Source: CALNYZ01 sp942490945 (GTDB taxonomy: Bacteria > Pseudomonadota > Gammaproteobacteria > UBA6429 > Thiohalophilaceae). Taken from it: 64,000 nucleotides of DNA. The DNA lies in NCBI GenBank assembly GCA_942490945.1, contig CALNYZ010000044.1, positions 62,001-126,000 of the forward strand. The letters run 5' to 3'. Positions 17,600 to 27,274 of this stretch are shown piece by piece. Made by a program: the position numbers and the translations under genes. A model generated the notes under the pieces. It did no database searches and was not told the origin of the DNA. It was given only the letters and a program-made list of their open reading frames with translations. Position 1 is the stretch's first letter. Each line of letters begins with the position of its first letter.

Positions 17600-17772
17600 G
17601 ACTCTATTCCCTTATTTAAGGTCGTGTAGATTACAGTTTTTTTATATAGCTAGCCTAAAACATCTAACCTGTTATTACGAATCTTTTGACAAGCCAAGAG
17701 CAAACTATAACTATAGCGGTTATGATGTTTATTTATGTGAAATTTTTCTTATATACAATATGATAGCCACAT

Positions 17773-18516
17773 ATGACTACAACCAAACTCATATTAATTC
17801 TTCAGCTCCGACCTGAAGATGCAACATCTGACAGCGAATATGCCTGCTTTCTAAAATATGGTGGCTTGCGTGCTGAAGACACCTGCCGACTCCGTATCGA
17901 GCAACACGGCATTCCTGATAACCTGAATCTGGATGATTATTCCGCGATAATAGTCGGCGGTAGCCCGTTTGATATCAGCACAGCAGAAAACAAAAAATCC
18001 ATGCTTCAAAAAAAGATTGAGGCCGATTTTAACAGGCTATTGGAAAAAATCGTTACTCGTGATATTCCTTTTCTTGGTGCCTGTTCCGGTAACGGCCTGC
18101 TGGGCAATTATCTCGGGACGCAGATCTCAACAAAGTACGGCGAACCCGTTAGCTGCGTCACACTGGATATCACTGAGGCAGGCAAACGTGACAAATTGCT
18201 GGATGGTTTTCCGCCACAAATCGATGTACTGCTCGGCCACAAGGAAGCCGTCGATACCACTCCTGAAGGTGCAATATTGTTAATGACGAGTAGTGCTTGT
18301 CCGGTACAAATGTTTCGCGTGGGCGAGAACGTCTACGCCACACAATTCCACCCCGAAGCTGATGCCAATGAATTTGCACTGCGCATCGACATCTACAAAG
18401 AACACGGTTATTTCAAACCACACGAAGCGGATGAATTAAAAAAACGTGTCATGCATACACCTACTCCCTATGCACAGGCGATTCTCAGACGGTTTGTGGA
18501 AAAATATTATCATTGA
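17773..18516 (+). CDS. Class I glutamine amidotransferase (GuaA-type GATase domain)
   Basis: 247 residues, stand-alone GATase1. The triad is complete: Cys104 in FLGACSGNGLLG, His193 and Glu195 in ATQFHPEAD. The AIIVGGSPFD and LGHKEAVDTTPEG blocks fit the GuaA-like group of unknown acceptors often labelled glutamine amidotransferase or GMP-synthase-like. It would release ammonia from glutamine or hydrolyse a gamma-glutamyl bond in the cytoplasm. No synthetase partner lies nearby. No clear Shine-Dalgarno before the ATG. Confidence 0.88.
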   Translation: MTTTKLILILQLRPEDATSDSEYACFLKYGGLRAEDTCRLRIEQHGIPDNLNLDDYSAIIVGGSPFDISTAENKKSMLQKKIEADFNRLLEKIVTRDIPFLGACSGNGLLGNYLGTQISTKYGEPVSCVTLDITEAGKRDKLLDGFPPQIDVLLGHKEAVDTTPEGAILLMTSSACPVQMFRVGENVYATQFHPEADANEFALRIDIYKEHGYFKPHEADELKKRVMHTPTPYAQAILRRFVEKYYH

Positions 18517-18625
18517 TAAAAAGCATCAGGCCAAAACAAACCCGTTATGATGAACCGGACAATGAGCATAAAGACCATGAAATATCAGCCCTGTTGATAC
18601 AGCAACCGGAGGCCAGTCATTTCAA

Positions 18626-18970
18626 TCAGAACTGAAAAAAAGAAAAAATCATAAAATACCCAATCAGAATAATTGCCAGGATAATTCCAATATATCGTAG
18701 CGGGCTTTCTATAAACATTTCGGTAAATGTACGTGGTCTTAAGCGGAATTCTTCACGCACCCTGCTTTGTCGTAACAGTTGATACTCATCTATCAGCTGC
18801 CTGGCCTTGTCTAACTGCGCTTCGTTTCTAAGCCACAGCGCGGGCACCGAAATGCCGAGCACACCTGCAGAAGTTTCGTAAAAATCGATAGCGTTATCGC
18901 TGAGCAATTCACGCACTTCGTGTGCTTCATCGTCAGGAACATATCTGAGTTTAAATATCAAAACAGCCAT
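18626..18970 (-). CDS. DUF6164-like small membrane-anchored protein
   Basis: 114 residues. The N-terminal half (FKLRYVPDDEAHEVRELL, then IDFYETSAGVLGISVPALWL) matches what I remember of DUF6164, a small ACT-like fold of unknown function in Proteobacteria. A single C-terminal transmembrane helix lies at ~91-112 (YIGIILAIILIGYFMIFSFF). Topology suggests a cytoplasmic domain tethered to the inner membrane. The family label is from memory. Confidence 0.65.
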   Translation of the reverse strand: MAVLIFKLRYVPDDEAHEVRELLSDNAIDFYETSAGVLGISVPALWLRNEAQLDKARQLIDEYQLLRQSRVREEFRLRPRTFTEMFIESPLRYIGIILAIILIGYFMIFSFFQF

Positions 18971-19214
18971 ATTCAGTTCACATCGTCATTAACTTACAAG
19001 GTTTCATAGCAGACATATATCCTGATTATATGGGAACATATGTAATCCACAAACTTGTTATCCATTTCACCTATATTTCCTGTTTATTGATAACAAATTT
19101 TATCAGTTGCTGCAGTTTTTTCGCTTTAATTCAAACCCATTATTACATATAAATTGCTTGCATATTAAAGTGGTTATCTACAGAGTATAATAAATAATAA
19201 CAGGAGCAAGTATA

Positions 19215-19853
19215 ATGTATGATTTTCGATCTTTACGATTACGTTATTTCCCTTTCCCTGGACGCGCCGGGCCCATTCGCGATGCGCTAAATATTGGTAA
19301 AATAGAGTTTAAAGATGACTTTGTTCCACTGGAAGAATTTCGCGAACGCCGCGCCGCGGGAGAATTTCCGTTTGGTGGCATTCCGGTACTGGATATAGAA
19401 ACCTCGAACGCCAAGGTCTGTGCCTCACAAAGTAATGCTATCCTGCGTTTTGCCGGACGCCTGTCTGGCCTGTATCCGGTTGATGATCTGTTGCAGGCAT
19501 TAAAGGTAGATGAAGCTCTGGGTATGGGGGAAGACGTCAACCAGCTGTTACGCCCCAGCATTCATGAGCCGGATGAGCAGAAAAAGATGGCAATGCGTAA
19601 GGAATTGGCCGAGCAAACCTTGCCGGAGTGGGCAGGTTATTTTGACCAACTACTGGTCGACAATGGCAGTAAAGGTTTTATTGTCGGGAAAGATCTCACC
19701 GTTGCCGATCTCAAACTCTACTGGATTATCGACTGGCTCACCAGCGGCATGCTCGATGGCATTCCAGCCAGTTTGCTTGAGCCTTTTACCAATATTTCAG
19801 TCTGGCGTAAGAATATTACTGCAGTGCGTGAAGCTCGTCTGGCTGCAAAATAA
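19215..19853 (+). CDS. Glutathione S-transferase family protein (sigma-like)
   Basis: 212 residues. N-terminal thioredoxin-like half with LRYFPFPGRAGPIRDAL (Tyr as probable catalytic residue), cis-Pro block GGIPVLDIE, and the glutathione-contact stretch ASQSNAILRFAG; then an all-helical C-terminal half with LTVADLKLYWIIDWL. The pattern with SQSNAI is that of sigma-class and prostaglandin-synthase-like GSTs. It conjugates or reduces electrophiles with glutathione in the cytoplasm; substrate unknown. AGGAG lies before the ATG. No operon partner. Confidence 0.9.
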   Translation: MYDFRSLRLRYFPFPGRAGPIRDALNIGKIEFKDDFVPLEEFRERRAAGEFPFGGIPVLDIETSNAKVCASQSNAILRFAGRLSGLYPVDDLLQALKVDEALGMGEDVNQLLRPSIHEPDEQKKMAMRKELAEQTLPEWAGYFDQLLVDNGSKGFIVGKDLTVADLKLYWIIDWLTSGMLDGIPASLLEPFTNISVWRKNITAVREARLAAK

Positions 19854-20041
19854 AACAGTAATACAAGCGGGGCAGTCAATGCTACCCCTAACTGTTACTG
19901 ATATTTGAATATGCAGGTGCTATCAGGGCACGACAAATTCTGCACTACCAAAGTCCAGTACATTACCCGAAGTGTCATATGACATGACGGTTGCAATCTA
20001 TGTATTGCAACTAATGCTGGCGCTACCTGAATTGTTTGATA

Positions 20042-21025
20042 TTACTTCATTAAACCCAGTTCACGAAAATAACGCGCTGCACCAGGATGCAAACGTGTTA
20101 CAGGTACCTGCGCGACAGTATTTTGTGCGGTTGTATAACTGCCCTGTTTTAACCGTTTGACCAGCATGGCGGATCCCTGATGTATTGCGCGAGTGAGTCG
20201 ATAAACTGTGTCTTCATCCAGATCAGGTCGGACTAAAATTACTGACCACAAACCAACCGAATCAATTTTTGCTTGCTGCCCTTTATAAGTGCCTGCGGGT
20301 ATCGACATTTTTTTCAGGTGCGGGTGTTTGGCAAGTATTAATTTAATTTCATCGGCTGATGGCGGAATAAAATGTGCACCTGTTGCACTGTTGGCTACCT
20401 TAACAAATCCCGGCCAACCAATTCCGGCACCCCACAAGGCTTCGACTTTCTTTTCCAGTACAAAACGCGGACCTTCCGCAGCCTTGTTAAGAATTACTTG
20501 TTGAAAGTCACGCTCGACGTTTAAATCAATACCACTTAACACATCATTACCAAGAATGCGCAGGCCGGATGCGCGTGTACCAATGGCGATCGGTTTGCCT
20601 TTCAGATCGTCTATTTTTTTGTATGGTGAATCAGCACGTACCACAAACATGCCGGGGTTTGGGTACATGACGGTTAATACCTTAAGATTTGCAACGGGTC
20701 GTCCTACGCCATCGAGAGCCTGACGCGCCGCATTGCCCTCGACCAGACCAATATCGATCTTGCCTTGTTCAAGTAAAGGTAAATTTTGTTTGCTGCCACG
20801 GGTAGACATCTCTTCAACCTGCAGGGTAGCATCGGTTGCGTTAATGACCTCGATCACGTTCTGACCAAAGAGTTGGAAGCCGCCCCCTTTGGTTGCCGTA
20901 CCCAGCAGTACTTTTGTGGGCAGTGTTTCTGCACTGATGCTTGCACTCCATAAACAGGCGCTACAAAACAGTGCCATTATAAACGCGAGAAAGGTTTTTC
21001 GAGATATTATATGTGTGTGATACAT
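20042..21025 (-). CDS. TAXI-family TRAP transporter solute-binding protein
   Basis: 327 residues with signal peptide (~1-33, ISAETL). Family blocks: LLGTATKGGGFQLFGQN near the start, EEMSTRGSKQNLPLLEQG, and GKPIAIGTRASGLRILGNDV. TAXI proteins are periplasmic receptors for TRAP transporters or sensor kinases. No TRAP membrane subunit gene is present in this window, so it is an orphan here. Ligand unknown. Confidence 0.85.
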   Translation of the reverse strand: MYHTHIISRKTFLAFIMALFCSACLWSASISAETLPTKVLLGTATKGGGFQLFGQNVIEVINATDATLQVEEMSTRGSKQNLPLLEQGKIDIGLVEGNAARQALDGVGRPVANLKVLTVMYPNPGMFVVRADSPYKKIDDLKGKPIAIGTRASGLRILGNDVLSGIDLNVERDFQQVILNKAAEGPRFVLEKKVEALWGAGIGWPGFVKVANSATGAHFIPPSADEIKLILAKHPHLKKMSIPAGTYKGQQAKIDSVGLWSVILVRPDLDEDTVYRLTRAIHQGSAMLVKRLKQGSYTTAQNTVAQVPVTRLHPGAARYFRELGLMK

Positions 21026-21228
21026 GTGAAATATTTCCGTTTTTAAAAGTTAAAAAACCGGTACTTCAAAGCCGGAGTGAACATGCTGTTATTGAATAAG
21101 TACTATACAACATATTTTATATAGCAGCATTTTTTTACAGTATATACATAATTATCACTGCCCCTTTAATATATGATTATTTATACCTAGACTATGAACT
21201 GTTAAATTAACCTTCATCAGGAGGCCGT

Positions 21229-21513
21229 ATGCCTTTCCCTCTCGCAACGGTATTAACTGCAGCACCGGGTCTGATATCTGCTGCAGCAGATGTTATTCGC
21301 ATTATCAAGGAACGAAAGAAGAATGTTGGCTCACCACCGGAAAAAGATAAAGCTCAGGAGCTTGTCGAGCTGATTGAACAACAGGCAATTGTTATTGAAG
21401 AACTGGCGCTAAATAACCGGAATATGGCTTTGGCCGTTCGAAACAACCGTTTTATGTCAGCGGTCGCAATTGCGATCGCAATTATCGCGCTCATCGTCGC
21501 AGCGGTTAGCTAG
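21229..21513 (+). CDS. Small protein with coiled coil and C-terminal transmembrane helix
   Basis: 94 residues. An N-terminal Ala-rich amphipathic segment (TVLTAAPGLISAAADVIRII) is followed by a charged coiled coil (~38-70, ELVELIEQQAIVIEELA) and a tail anchor (~75-94, AVAIAIAIIALIVAAVS). AGGAGG precedes the ATG, supporting a real gene. The order of domains recalls small phage-derived or stress membrane proteins, but I recognise no family. Confidence 0.65.
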   Translation: MPFPLATVLTAAPGLISAAADVIRIIKERKKNVGSPPEKDKAQELVELIEQQAIVIEELALNNRNMALAVRNNRFMSAVAIAIAIIALIVAAVS

Positions 21514-21665
21514 ATCAAGAAAGTGTAGTTGTCCTTAAGACAGCGCCTGTCCCTGGCGCACTCATACCGGCTTCCATGCCGGCATTGCTTGCTCATCCTG
21601 TCATTTGATTTAACATATTTTACTTGCCATTAATTTCTCCTTGGCGAAAGTATTAGTCTACTGTC

Positions 21666-22337
21666 CTATTCCTGTCCGTTCGCAAAGCCAAGCAAGTGCA
21701 GCAGGCTGGTAAACAGGTTGAAGATGGCAACAAACAAGGTGACAGTTGCCATAATGTAGTTGGTTTCACCACCATTAATAATGTTGCTGGTTTCGTACAG
21801 TATCAATCCTGCCATCAACAGCACAAACATCGCTGATACGGCAAGTGATAAACCGGGCATTTCAAAAAAGATCGCACCCAATCCAGCAAGGAACGCAACG
21901 ATAATTCCAACCATGAGAAAACTTCCCATAAAACTGAAGTCCTTGCGACTTACCAGCGCATAAGCTGACAAGCCAAGGAATATCACTCCAGTGGAACCCA
22001 TCGCTGTCATTACAATCTGACTACCATTTGGCATACTCAGGTAACTGTTCAGAATCGGCCCCAGTGTGTAACCCATGAACCCTGTCAATGCGAATACAAA
22101 CACCAGCCCCAGACTACTGTTGCGAAATTTTGCCGTGGCAAACAACAAACCAAAATAGCCGACCAGCGTGATAATGATGCCGGGGTGCGGTAAATTCAGC
22201 GCCATGGAGGCGCCTGCTGTTATGGCACTAAAAATTAATGTCATGGACAACAGTATGTAGGTATTACGTATCACCCGGTTGGTACTCAGCACACCCGATT
22301 GCGATTCGGTGGCTGCATTCAAAATGCGTGTATTCAT
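21666..22337 (-). CDS. Bax inhibitor-1/YccA family membrane protein
   Basis: 223 residues with seven hydrophobic helices. Family features: NTYILLSMTLIFSAITAGAS at the start, FALTGFMGYTLGPIL, and near the end LILYETSNIINGGETNYI with the conserved acidic residue. YccA/BI-1 proteins are inner-membrane channels or regulators; E. coli YccA inhibits FtsH. ATG preceded by AACAGGAGATAA. It lies 26 bases behind the HPF gene, so the two are probably one operon, a pairing that fits stress response. Confidence 0.9.
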   Translation of the reverse strand: MNTRILNAATESQSGVLSTNRVIRNTYILLSMTLIFSAITAGASMALNLPHPGIIITLVGYFGLLFATAKFRNSSLGLVFVFALTGFMGYTLGPILNSYLSMPNGSQIVMTAMGSTGVIFLGLSAYALVSRKDFSFMGSFLMVGIIVAFLAGLGAIFFEMPGLSLAVSAMFVLLMAGLILYETSNIINGGETNYIMATVTLFVAIFNLFTSLLHLLGFANGQE

Positions 22338-22363
22338 TGTTTATCTCCTGTTGCAATAAATCA

Positions 22364-22738
22364 TTAAGACAAATATTCAGTTTGTGCAAAATCATCAGCC
22401 GTTTGCCCGGCCGGCAGGTGTCGTGCACGACCTCTGTCGCGTTGACGTGCCAGCCTGCGCGCCACGGTACGACTGGCGCGATCGGCAGCGCGGTCGATCG
22501 CGACATATAAATCCACCTCGGTATCTTCAATCACCACATCTGCCAAATGCGGCAAGACAACCTGGATCTGACAACACTTGTCTGCACCACCTCGCGGCCC
22601 GTTGATGTCGGACAATCTCACCCGTATACGCTCAATGTGTTCGTTACGCGTACTCAAGGCATAATCAAGACGCCGTTGTATGTGTCCACTCAACGCATTG
22701 GTAAGTGGGAAATTACGTGCTTGTATATCAATTTGCAT
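22364..22738 (-). CDS. hpf: Ribosome hibernation-promoting factor family protein (HPF/RaiA)
   Basis: 124 residues beginning MQIDIQARNFPLTNALSGHI, with RIRVRLSDINGPRGGADKCC and the helix VDLYVAIDRAADRASRTVAR, the beta-alpha-beta plan of the short HPF/YfiA family. It binds the 30S subunit and silences ribosomes in stationary phase or stress. The last ~25 residues (RHLPAGQTADDFAQ) extend beyond the core but the length is well below long-form HPF. AAGGAG precedes the ATG. Divergent from nhaR. Confidence 0.88.
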   Translation of the reverse strand: MQIDIQARNFPLTNALSGHIQRRLDYALSTRNEHIERIRVRLSDINGPRGGADKCCQIQVVLPHLADVVIEDTEVDLYVAIDRAADRASRTVARRLARQRDRGRARHLPAGQTADDFAQTEYLS

Positions 22739-22807
22739 GACCCGCTCCTTATCGTGATTCCGATTAGTCTGGAAAGTAGCCTAGCCCCCTTTTAAACTAA
22801 GGAATAG

Positions 22808-22833
22808 TCGAATATTATTGCAGTATTATTCGA
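22808..22833. promoter_or_regulatory. Candidate NhaR operator in the hpf-nhaR divergent region
   Basis: Inverted repeat TCGAATA (22808-22814) / TATTCGA (22827-22833), 12-base spacer, 23 bases before the nhaR ATG. Size and position suit a LysR-type autoregulatory site. Binding is inference. Confidence 0.5.
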
Positions 22834-22856
22834 AATAACCGAAGTATTGGATTGCC

Positions 22857-23747
22857 ATGATCAACTATAAACATTTGCACTATTTCTGGGTTGTTGCCAA
22901 ACAAGGCGGCATAGCCCGGGCGAGTGAACACTTACATTTAACGCCACAAACCATCAGTGGTCAGATCAACTTGCTGGAGGACAGTCTCGGCGAGGCGCTG
23001 TTCAGCAAAGCTGGCCGTAATCTGGAACTGACAGAAACCGGCCGACTCGTGCTCAGTTATGCTGATGAAATCTTTTCCCTGGGTGGTGAGCTGGAAGAAA
23101 TTGTGCGCAACCTGCCTTCCGGCCGGCCCATGGTTTTCAAAGTTGGGGTGGCAGATGTGGTACCCAAATCCATTGCCTATCGCTTACTCGCTCCCGCACT
23201 CGCCTTGCCCGAGTCAGTACGCATTGTCTGCAAAGAAAACAGCCTGGATATCTTGCTCGCCGATTTGGCAATACACCGGGTAGACATGGTACTTGCCGAT
23301 GGACCGATTCCTGCTGGTCTGAATGTACGCGGTTTTAATCATGCGTTAGGTGGGTGTGGTATCAGCTTTTTGGCAACCCCGCCGCTGGCTAAAACACTAG
23401 ACAAAGATTTTCCACAAAGTCTCAATGGTGCACCAATGTTAATGCCAAGTGAAATAAACATGGCGCAAGCAAGACTATTGCAATGGCTGGATAGCCTGCA
23501 CATTCACCCACGCATCGTTGGCGAATTTGATGACAGTGCCCTGATGAAAGCGTTTGGTCAGGCTGGCGCAGGCTTTTTTATCACACCAACTGCCATCGCT
23601 GCGGAAGTAGTAAAACAATACGGTGTGCAAATCGTAGGCAGCACCGAAGACATACGCGAGCAATACTATGCGATATCCGTTGAACGCAGAATTTCTCACC
23701 CGGCAGTAGTGGCAATAACCGAGACGGCGCGTGAATGGTTGAAATAA
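22857..23747 (+). CDS. nhaR: LysR-type regulator NhaR
   Basis: 296 residues. The helix-turn-helix start INYKHLHYFWVVAKQGGIAR and the block LHLTPQTISGQI are characteristic of NhaR, as are the effector-domain motifs VADVVPKSIAYRLL and GGCGISFLA. NhaR activates the sodium/proton antiporter nhaA and osmC-like genes in response to Na+ and pH. No nhaA is present in the window. It may also control the divergent hpf-BI-1 pair. ATG start; weak ribosome-binding site. Confidence 0.88.
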   Translation: MINYKHLHYFWVVAKQGGIARASEHLHLTPQTISGQINLLEDSLGEALFSKAGRNLELTETGRLVLSYADEIFSLGGELEEIVRNLPSGRPMVFKVGVADVVPKSIAYRLLAPALALPESVRIVCKENSLDILLADLAIHRVDMVLADGPIPAGLNVRGFNHALGGCGISFLATPPLAKTLDKDFPQSLNGAPMLMPSEINMAQARLLQWLDSLHIHPRIVGEFDDSALMKAFGQAGAGFFITPTAIAAEVVKQYGVQIVGSTEDIREQYYAISVERRISHPAVVAITETAREWLK

Positions 23748-23864
23748 AAGTTTGCAGCTGATTTTAGGAAGAGTACTCGGGAAGCATCCATGCCTTGTTA
23801 ATATGAGAAACATTAACTCAATTCCCATTTATCAGTATTTATGCCCAGTCGTTTAAAATTGAGG

Positions 23865-26800
23865 CTAGTTTTTATAATTCTTGCTCACATTATCAGAGAC
23901 CAATAGTTGCTCAAACTCTTCAGGTGGTACAGGTCTGGAATATAAATACCCTTGTGCAAAGTCACAGTTGGCATTCGTGATAATTTCATGTTGTTTTCTT
24001 GTCTCAACACCTTCGGCAACGACATTCAGCCCCAGTTTGTGCGCCATTACGATAATCGCCTCCGACAAGGCCACATCATTTGAATCATTTTCCAGGTTTC
24101 GAATAAAGGACTGATCAATTTTCAGGTAATCAATATGAAATTTTTTCAGATACGAAAGAGATGAATACCCGGTTCCAAAATCGTCAATTGCCACCTCGAT
24201 GCCTGCATCGCGTAACAAATGCAGTTTATCCAGCACTTCTGTTTCTGCATTCAACAGTAATCCTTCGGTTATTTCGATAATAAGGTTGTTATTATCTTTC
24301 GAGGAATGCTTTGTACCAGTTCTAGTGGATAACCAGCCGTTTCCAAATTTGTCTGTGGGCACCTTGAACTGTAATGGGGACATATTGACACTTATCTGGA
24401 AACGATCATCATACATATTACTCCAACGATCATTCCATTGTTGTGCTTGCAGGCAGACCCAGTCACCGATGTCGGAAATAATACCAATATCTTCAGCAAG
24501 GTGGATAAACTCCAGGGGTGGAACCATACCTCTTTCAGGATGCATCCACCTGATAAGGGCTTCTGCCTTTGTTATCTTGTTTGTTGATAAATCCACTATA
24601 GGTTGAAAGTACAGCCGGAATTCATTTCCTGGCAAGGCCGCGCGTAAATCATTTGAAAGTCGCAGTCGCTTTTGTGCCTCATCCTGAAGTGACTGTGTAA
24701 ATCGGCTGTAACGATTTCTGCCTTTATTTTTTGATGCATACATGGCCTGGTCAGCATTCTTTATGAGTGATTCAATGGCTATTGCATCATCCGGGAATAC
24801 AGTAATGCCAATGCTTGCCGAAATATGAACAACTTCATCTTCAAGATGATAAGGATCAGAAAGCGTTGCAACCAGTTTTTCAGAAATGGAATCTATTTCA
24901 TTTTGATTACTTTTACCTGGCAAGATAACCGTAAATTCATCACCACCAAGTCGGGCGACGATATCAGACTCGCGAACACAATTGCTGATTCGCTTCGCCG
25001 CTATTTTAAGTAACATATCGCCACGGTCATGCCCAAGGGTATCATTCACTTCCTTGAAAGTATCTAGATCAAGTAACAGAAGTGAAAACGTCAGGCCTTT
25101 ACTTTCGGATTTCATAATTTCCTGTTGCAGGCGATGTCGGAACATATTGCGATTGGGCAACCCGGTTAACTCATCGAAATTGGCCTGTTTCCAGATTATT
25201 TCTTCTGAATGTTTTCTTTCGGTGATATCAGAAAATAATGCGACATAGCGAATTATTGCACCTGTATCATCCTTGATAGTATCGATGGTCAACCACTTCG
25301 CGTACAGCTCACCATCCTTGCGCTTGTCCCAAATCTCGCCCTGCCATTGTCCTGTCTCACGAATTGCGTTCCACATTTCCCTGTAAAATTCGTTGTCATG
25401 CTTGCCTGATTTAAAACTGCCCGGATCTTTCCCTTCGATTTCCTCAAACGTGTAACCGGTTGTCTTTGTGAACGCCGGGTTAGCTGCGATAATCCGGTTG
25501 TCTTGATCAGTAATGAGCATCGCCTCACTGCTATTTTCAAGCACCAGAGAAGACAAGCGCAGTTTTTCCTTTGCCTCGGCATAGGCAGATATATTTTCGA
25601 CCACAGATAAAATCAGTTGTTCACCATTGGTATCTGTGATCAGGGATCCATTCAACCGGACTGCAACCAGTTTACCGCTTTTATGGATATAGTGTTTTTC
25701 ATAAGGACCATACGCACCCGTATCATTCAGAGATTTTATTTGTGCCGCTTCTTCTTTCGCGTAACGTTTTGGTGTCAGATCCCAATAACTGAGCCGGTTT
25801 AATTCATCAAGTGTATATCCGGTGATTTCGGCAAATGTACCGTTCACCGATAAAAATGCACCAGTCTTTAAATTATTTAATGCATGTCCTACTTTTGATT
25901 CATAAAACAGGATTCTGAAGCGTTCATTGAGTTCACTGGATGCGATTAATTTTGTTTCTGCACCTTTTCTTAATTCTATTTCCTTAAATAAACGTCTGTT
26001 CCAATAATAGAATATTGACAGCAATGAAAGTGAAATAATAATTATGATAAATACAAGGGTGTAATCTGTTTTTTCCACATACTCATGTTTTATCCACTTA
26101 TCCAGAATTGACTGTTGTTGTCCTGCTTCTATACTGGATATTGCCTTGTTAAGAATAGATAGAAGCTCTGGCATGTTTTTTCGCACACCCAAGGCCAGCT
26201 TGGTATCGAACCCGGTTTTTCCTGTAATTTTTACATCATTTATTCCCAGCTCATGAATTGTATAACCACACAATGCGAGCGTACAAAATAGCGCGTCAAC
26301 CTTGCCTGTTGACACTGACACCAGGCCATCCTGAATATTTTCAACGGTTACAAATTTTATATCTGGATACTTGCGACGAATTTTCGCTGCATAACCGTAG
26401 TCTTTAATCAAGGCTATACGTTTATCTGCAATGGCGTTTACATTTTCAACATAATTTTCGTTTATGCGCATTGCAATAACGATCGGATTGGACAAATAGG
26501 AACGGGTAAAATCAAGATGTGACTTGAGATCTGAATCATCTGTTTCTGACAGGATATCGACCAAACCTTTTTTGGCTTTTTCTGTTGACTCTGTCCAGGT
26601 TTTGCTTGGGCTGAACCTGAATTTCAAACCGGTAGCATCTGAAATCAATTTAAGGTGTTCAGATACGATACCAATATATTCGCCCTGCTCTGTAAATGCC
26701 TCATAGGGTAGCCAGTTAGGATCACCAGTAAACCAAACTTCAGGATTAGCCCTAACCCATGCTGCCTCTTTCTCTGTTAACTCAAGTGATTTCTGCTTCG

Positions 26801-26900
26801 AAAGCGCATCACCTTGAGCAGATACTGTTAGTGGCGCAAGTATAAAAAGATACATAAACCCGCAGAAAAATCGGGCACGGCTCAAATTCTTTATATTCAT
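23865..26900 (-). CDS. Periplasmic-sensor PAS-PAS-GGDEF-EAL c-di-GMP enzyme
   Basis: 1011 residues. Signal peptide ~1-29; SBP_bac_3-type binding domain ~38-275 (NPEVWFTGDPNWLPYEA); transmembrane helix ~280-300; two PAS domains (~325-440 and ~450-570); GGDEF domain with intact RLGGDEF and an I-site RESD five residues before it; EAL domain with KAEALIRW, DDFGTGYSSLSYL and VVAEGVETR. Both synthesis and degradation motifs are complete. The periplasmic module probably senses an amino acid or similar solute. Compare the 856-aa protein at 34687, of similar plan. No Shine-Dalgarno is obvious. Confidence 0.92.
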   Translation of the reverse strand: MNIKNLSRARFFCGFMYLFILAPLTVSAQGDALSKQKSLELTEKEAAWVRANPEVWFTGDPNWLPYEAFTEQGEYIGIVSEHLKLISDATGLKFRFSPSKTWTESTEKAKKGLVDILSETDDSDLKSHLDFTRSYLSNPIVIAMRINENYVENVNAIADKRIALIKDYGYAAKIRRKYPDIKFVTVENIQDGLVSVSTGKVDALFCTLALCGYTIHELGINDVKITGKTGFDTKLALGVRKNMPELLSILNKAISSIEAGQQQSILDKWIKHEYVEKTDYTLVFIIIIISLSLLSIFYYWNRRLFKEIELRKGAETKLIASSELNERFRILFYESKVGHALNNLKTGAFLSVNGTFAEITGYTLDELNRLSYWDLTPKRYAKEEAAQIKSLNDTGAYGPYEKHYIHKSGKLVAVRLNGSLITDTNGEQLILSVVENISAYAEAKEKLRLSSLVLENSSEAMLITDQDNRIIAANPAFTKTTGYTFEEIEGKDPGSFKSGKHDNEFYREMWNAIRETGQWQGEIWDKRKDGELYAKWLTIDTIKDDTGAIIRYVALFSDITERKHSEEIIWKQANFDELTGLPNRNMFRHRLQQEIMKSESKGLTFSLLLLDLDTFKEVNDTLGHDRGDMLLKIAAKRISNCVRESDIVARLGGDEFTVILPGKSNQNEIDSISEKLVATLSDPYHLEDEVVHISASIGITVFPDDAIAIESLIKNADQAMYASKNKGRNRYSRFTQSLQDEAQKRLRLSNDLRAALPGNEFRLYFQPIVDLSTNKITKAEALIRWMHPERGMVPPLEFIHLAEDIGIISDIGDWVCLQAQQWNDRWSNMYDDRFQISVNMSPLQFKVPTDKFGNGWLSTRTGTKHSSKDNNNLIIEITEGLLLNAETEVLDKLHLLRDAGIEVAIDDFGTGYSSLSYLKKFHIDYLKIDQSFIRNLENDSNDVALSEAIIVMAHKLGLNVVAEGVETRKQHEIITNANCDFAQGYLYSRPVPPEEFEQLLVSDNVSKNYKN

Positions 26901-27274
26901 ATTTTATTGTGTTGTCTCGAAAAAACAGCATATCGCCAGGCGATTTCTCATATTAATCGTTATATACAATAGTATAGAAACTATTGCTCACTATTGATGC
27001 ACATTTTTACGATACAGCATCCGATTAATGTAGCTTGCATCGAAATAAAGACCATGCATATTATAAACTACTTATTTTGTTGTATAGGCAAGAATCATAT
27101 ATCCTTAGGCATTCACCTGTTGTATCAAGATAATGAGCTAACAACAATAATCTGCATTGACGGTAAAACAGGCACAGCGGTTATTCCCTCTTTGAGTGAT
27201 ATGCAATAGGATACCTGTAACCGCAAAATGGATAATCCAGAGCGCAACAAAACGTATCCGTGGAGGTCGATACA
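26901..27274. other. Divergent intergenic region between GGDEF-EAL gene and desaturase gene
   Basis: Holds the promoters of two divergent genes. A short palindrome ATCGCC-A-GGCGAT lies at 26932-26944, about 30 bases upstream of the GGDEF-EAL start, and could be an operator. GGAGG at 27262-27266 is the desaturase ribosome-binding site. No gene seen. Confidence 0.4.

Noticed and set aside
21563..21590. Hairpin ACCGGC...GCCGGC between convergent genes as a terminator
   Set aside because: Short stem with no T run on either strand; not enough to call a terminator.
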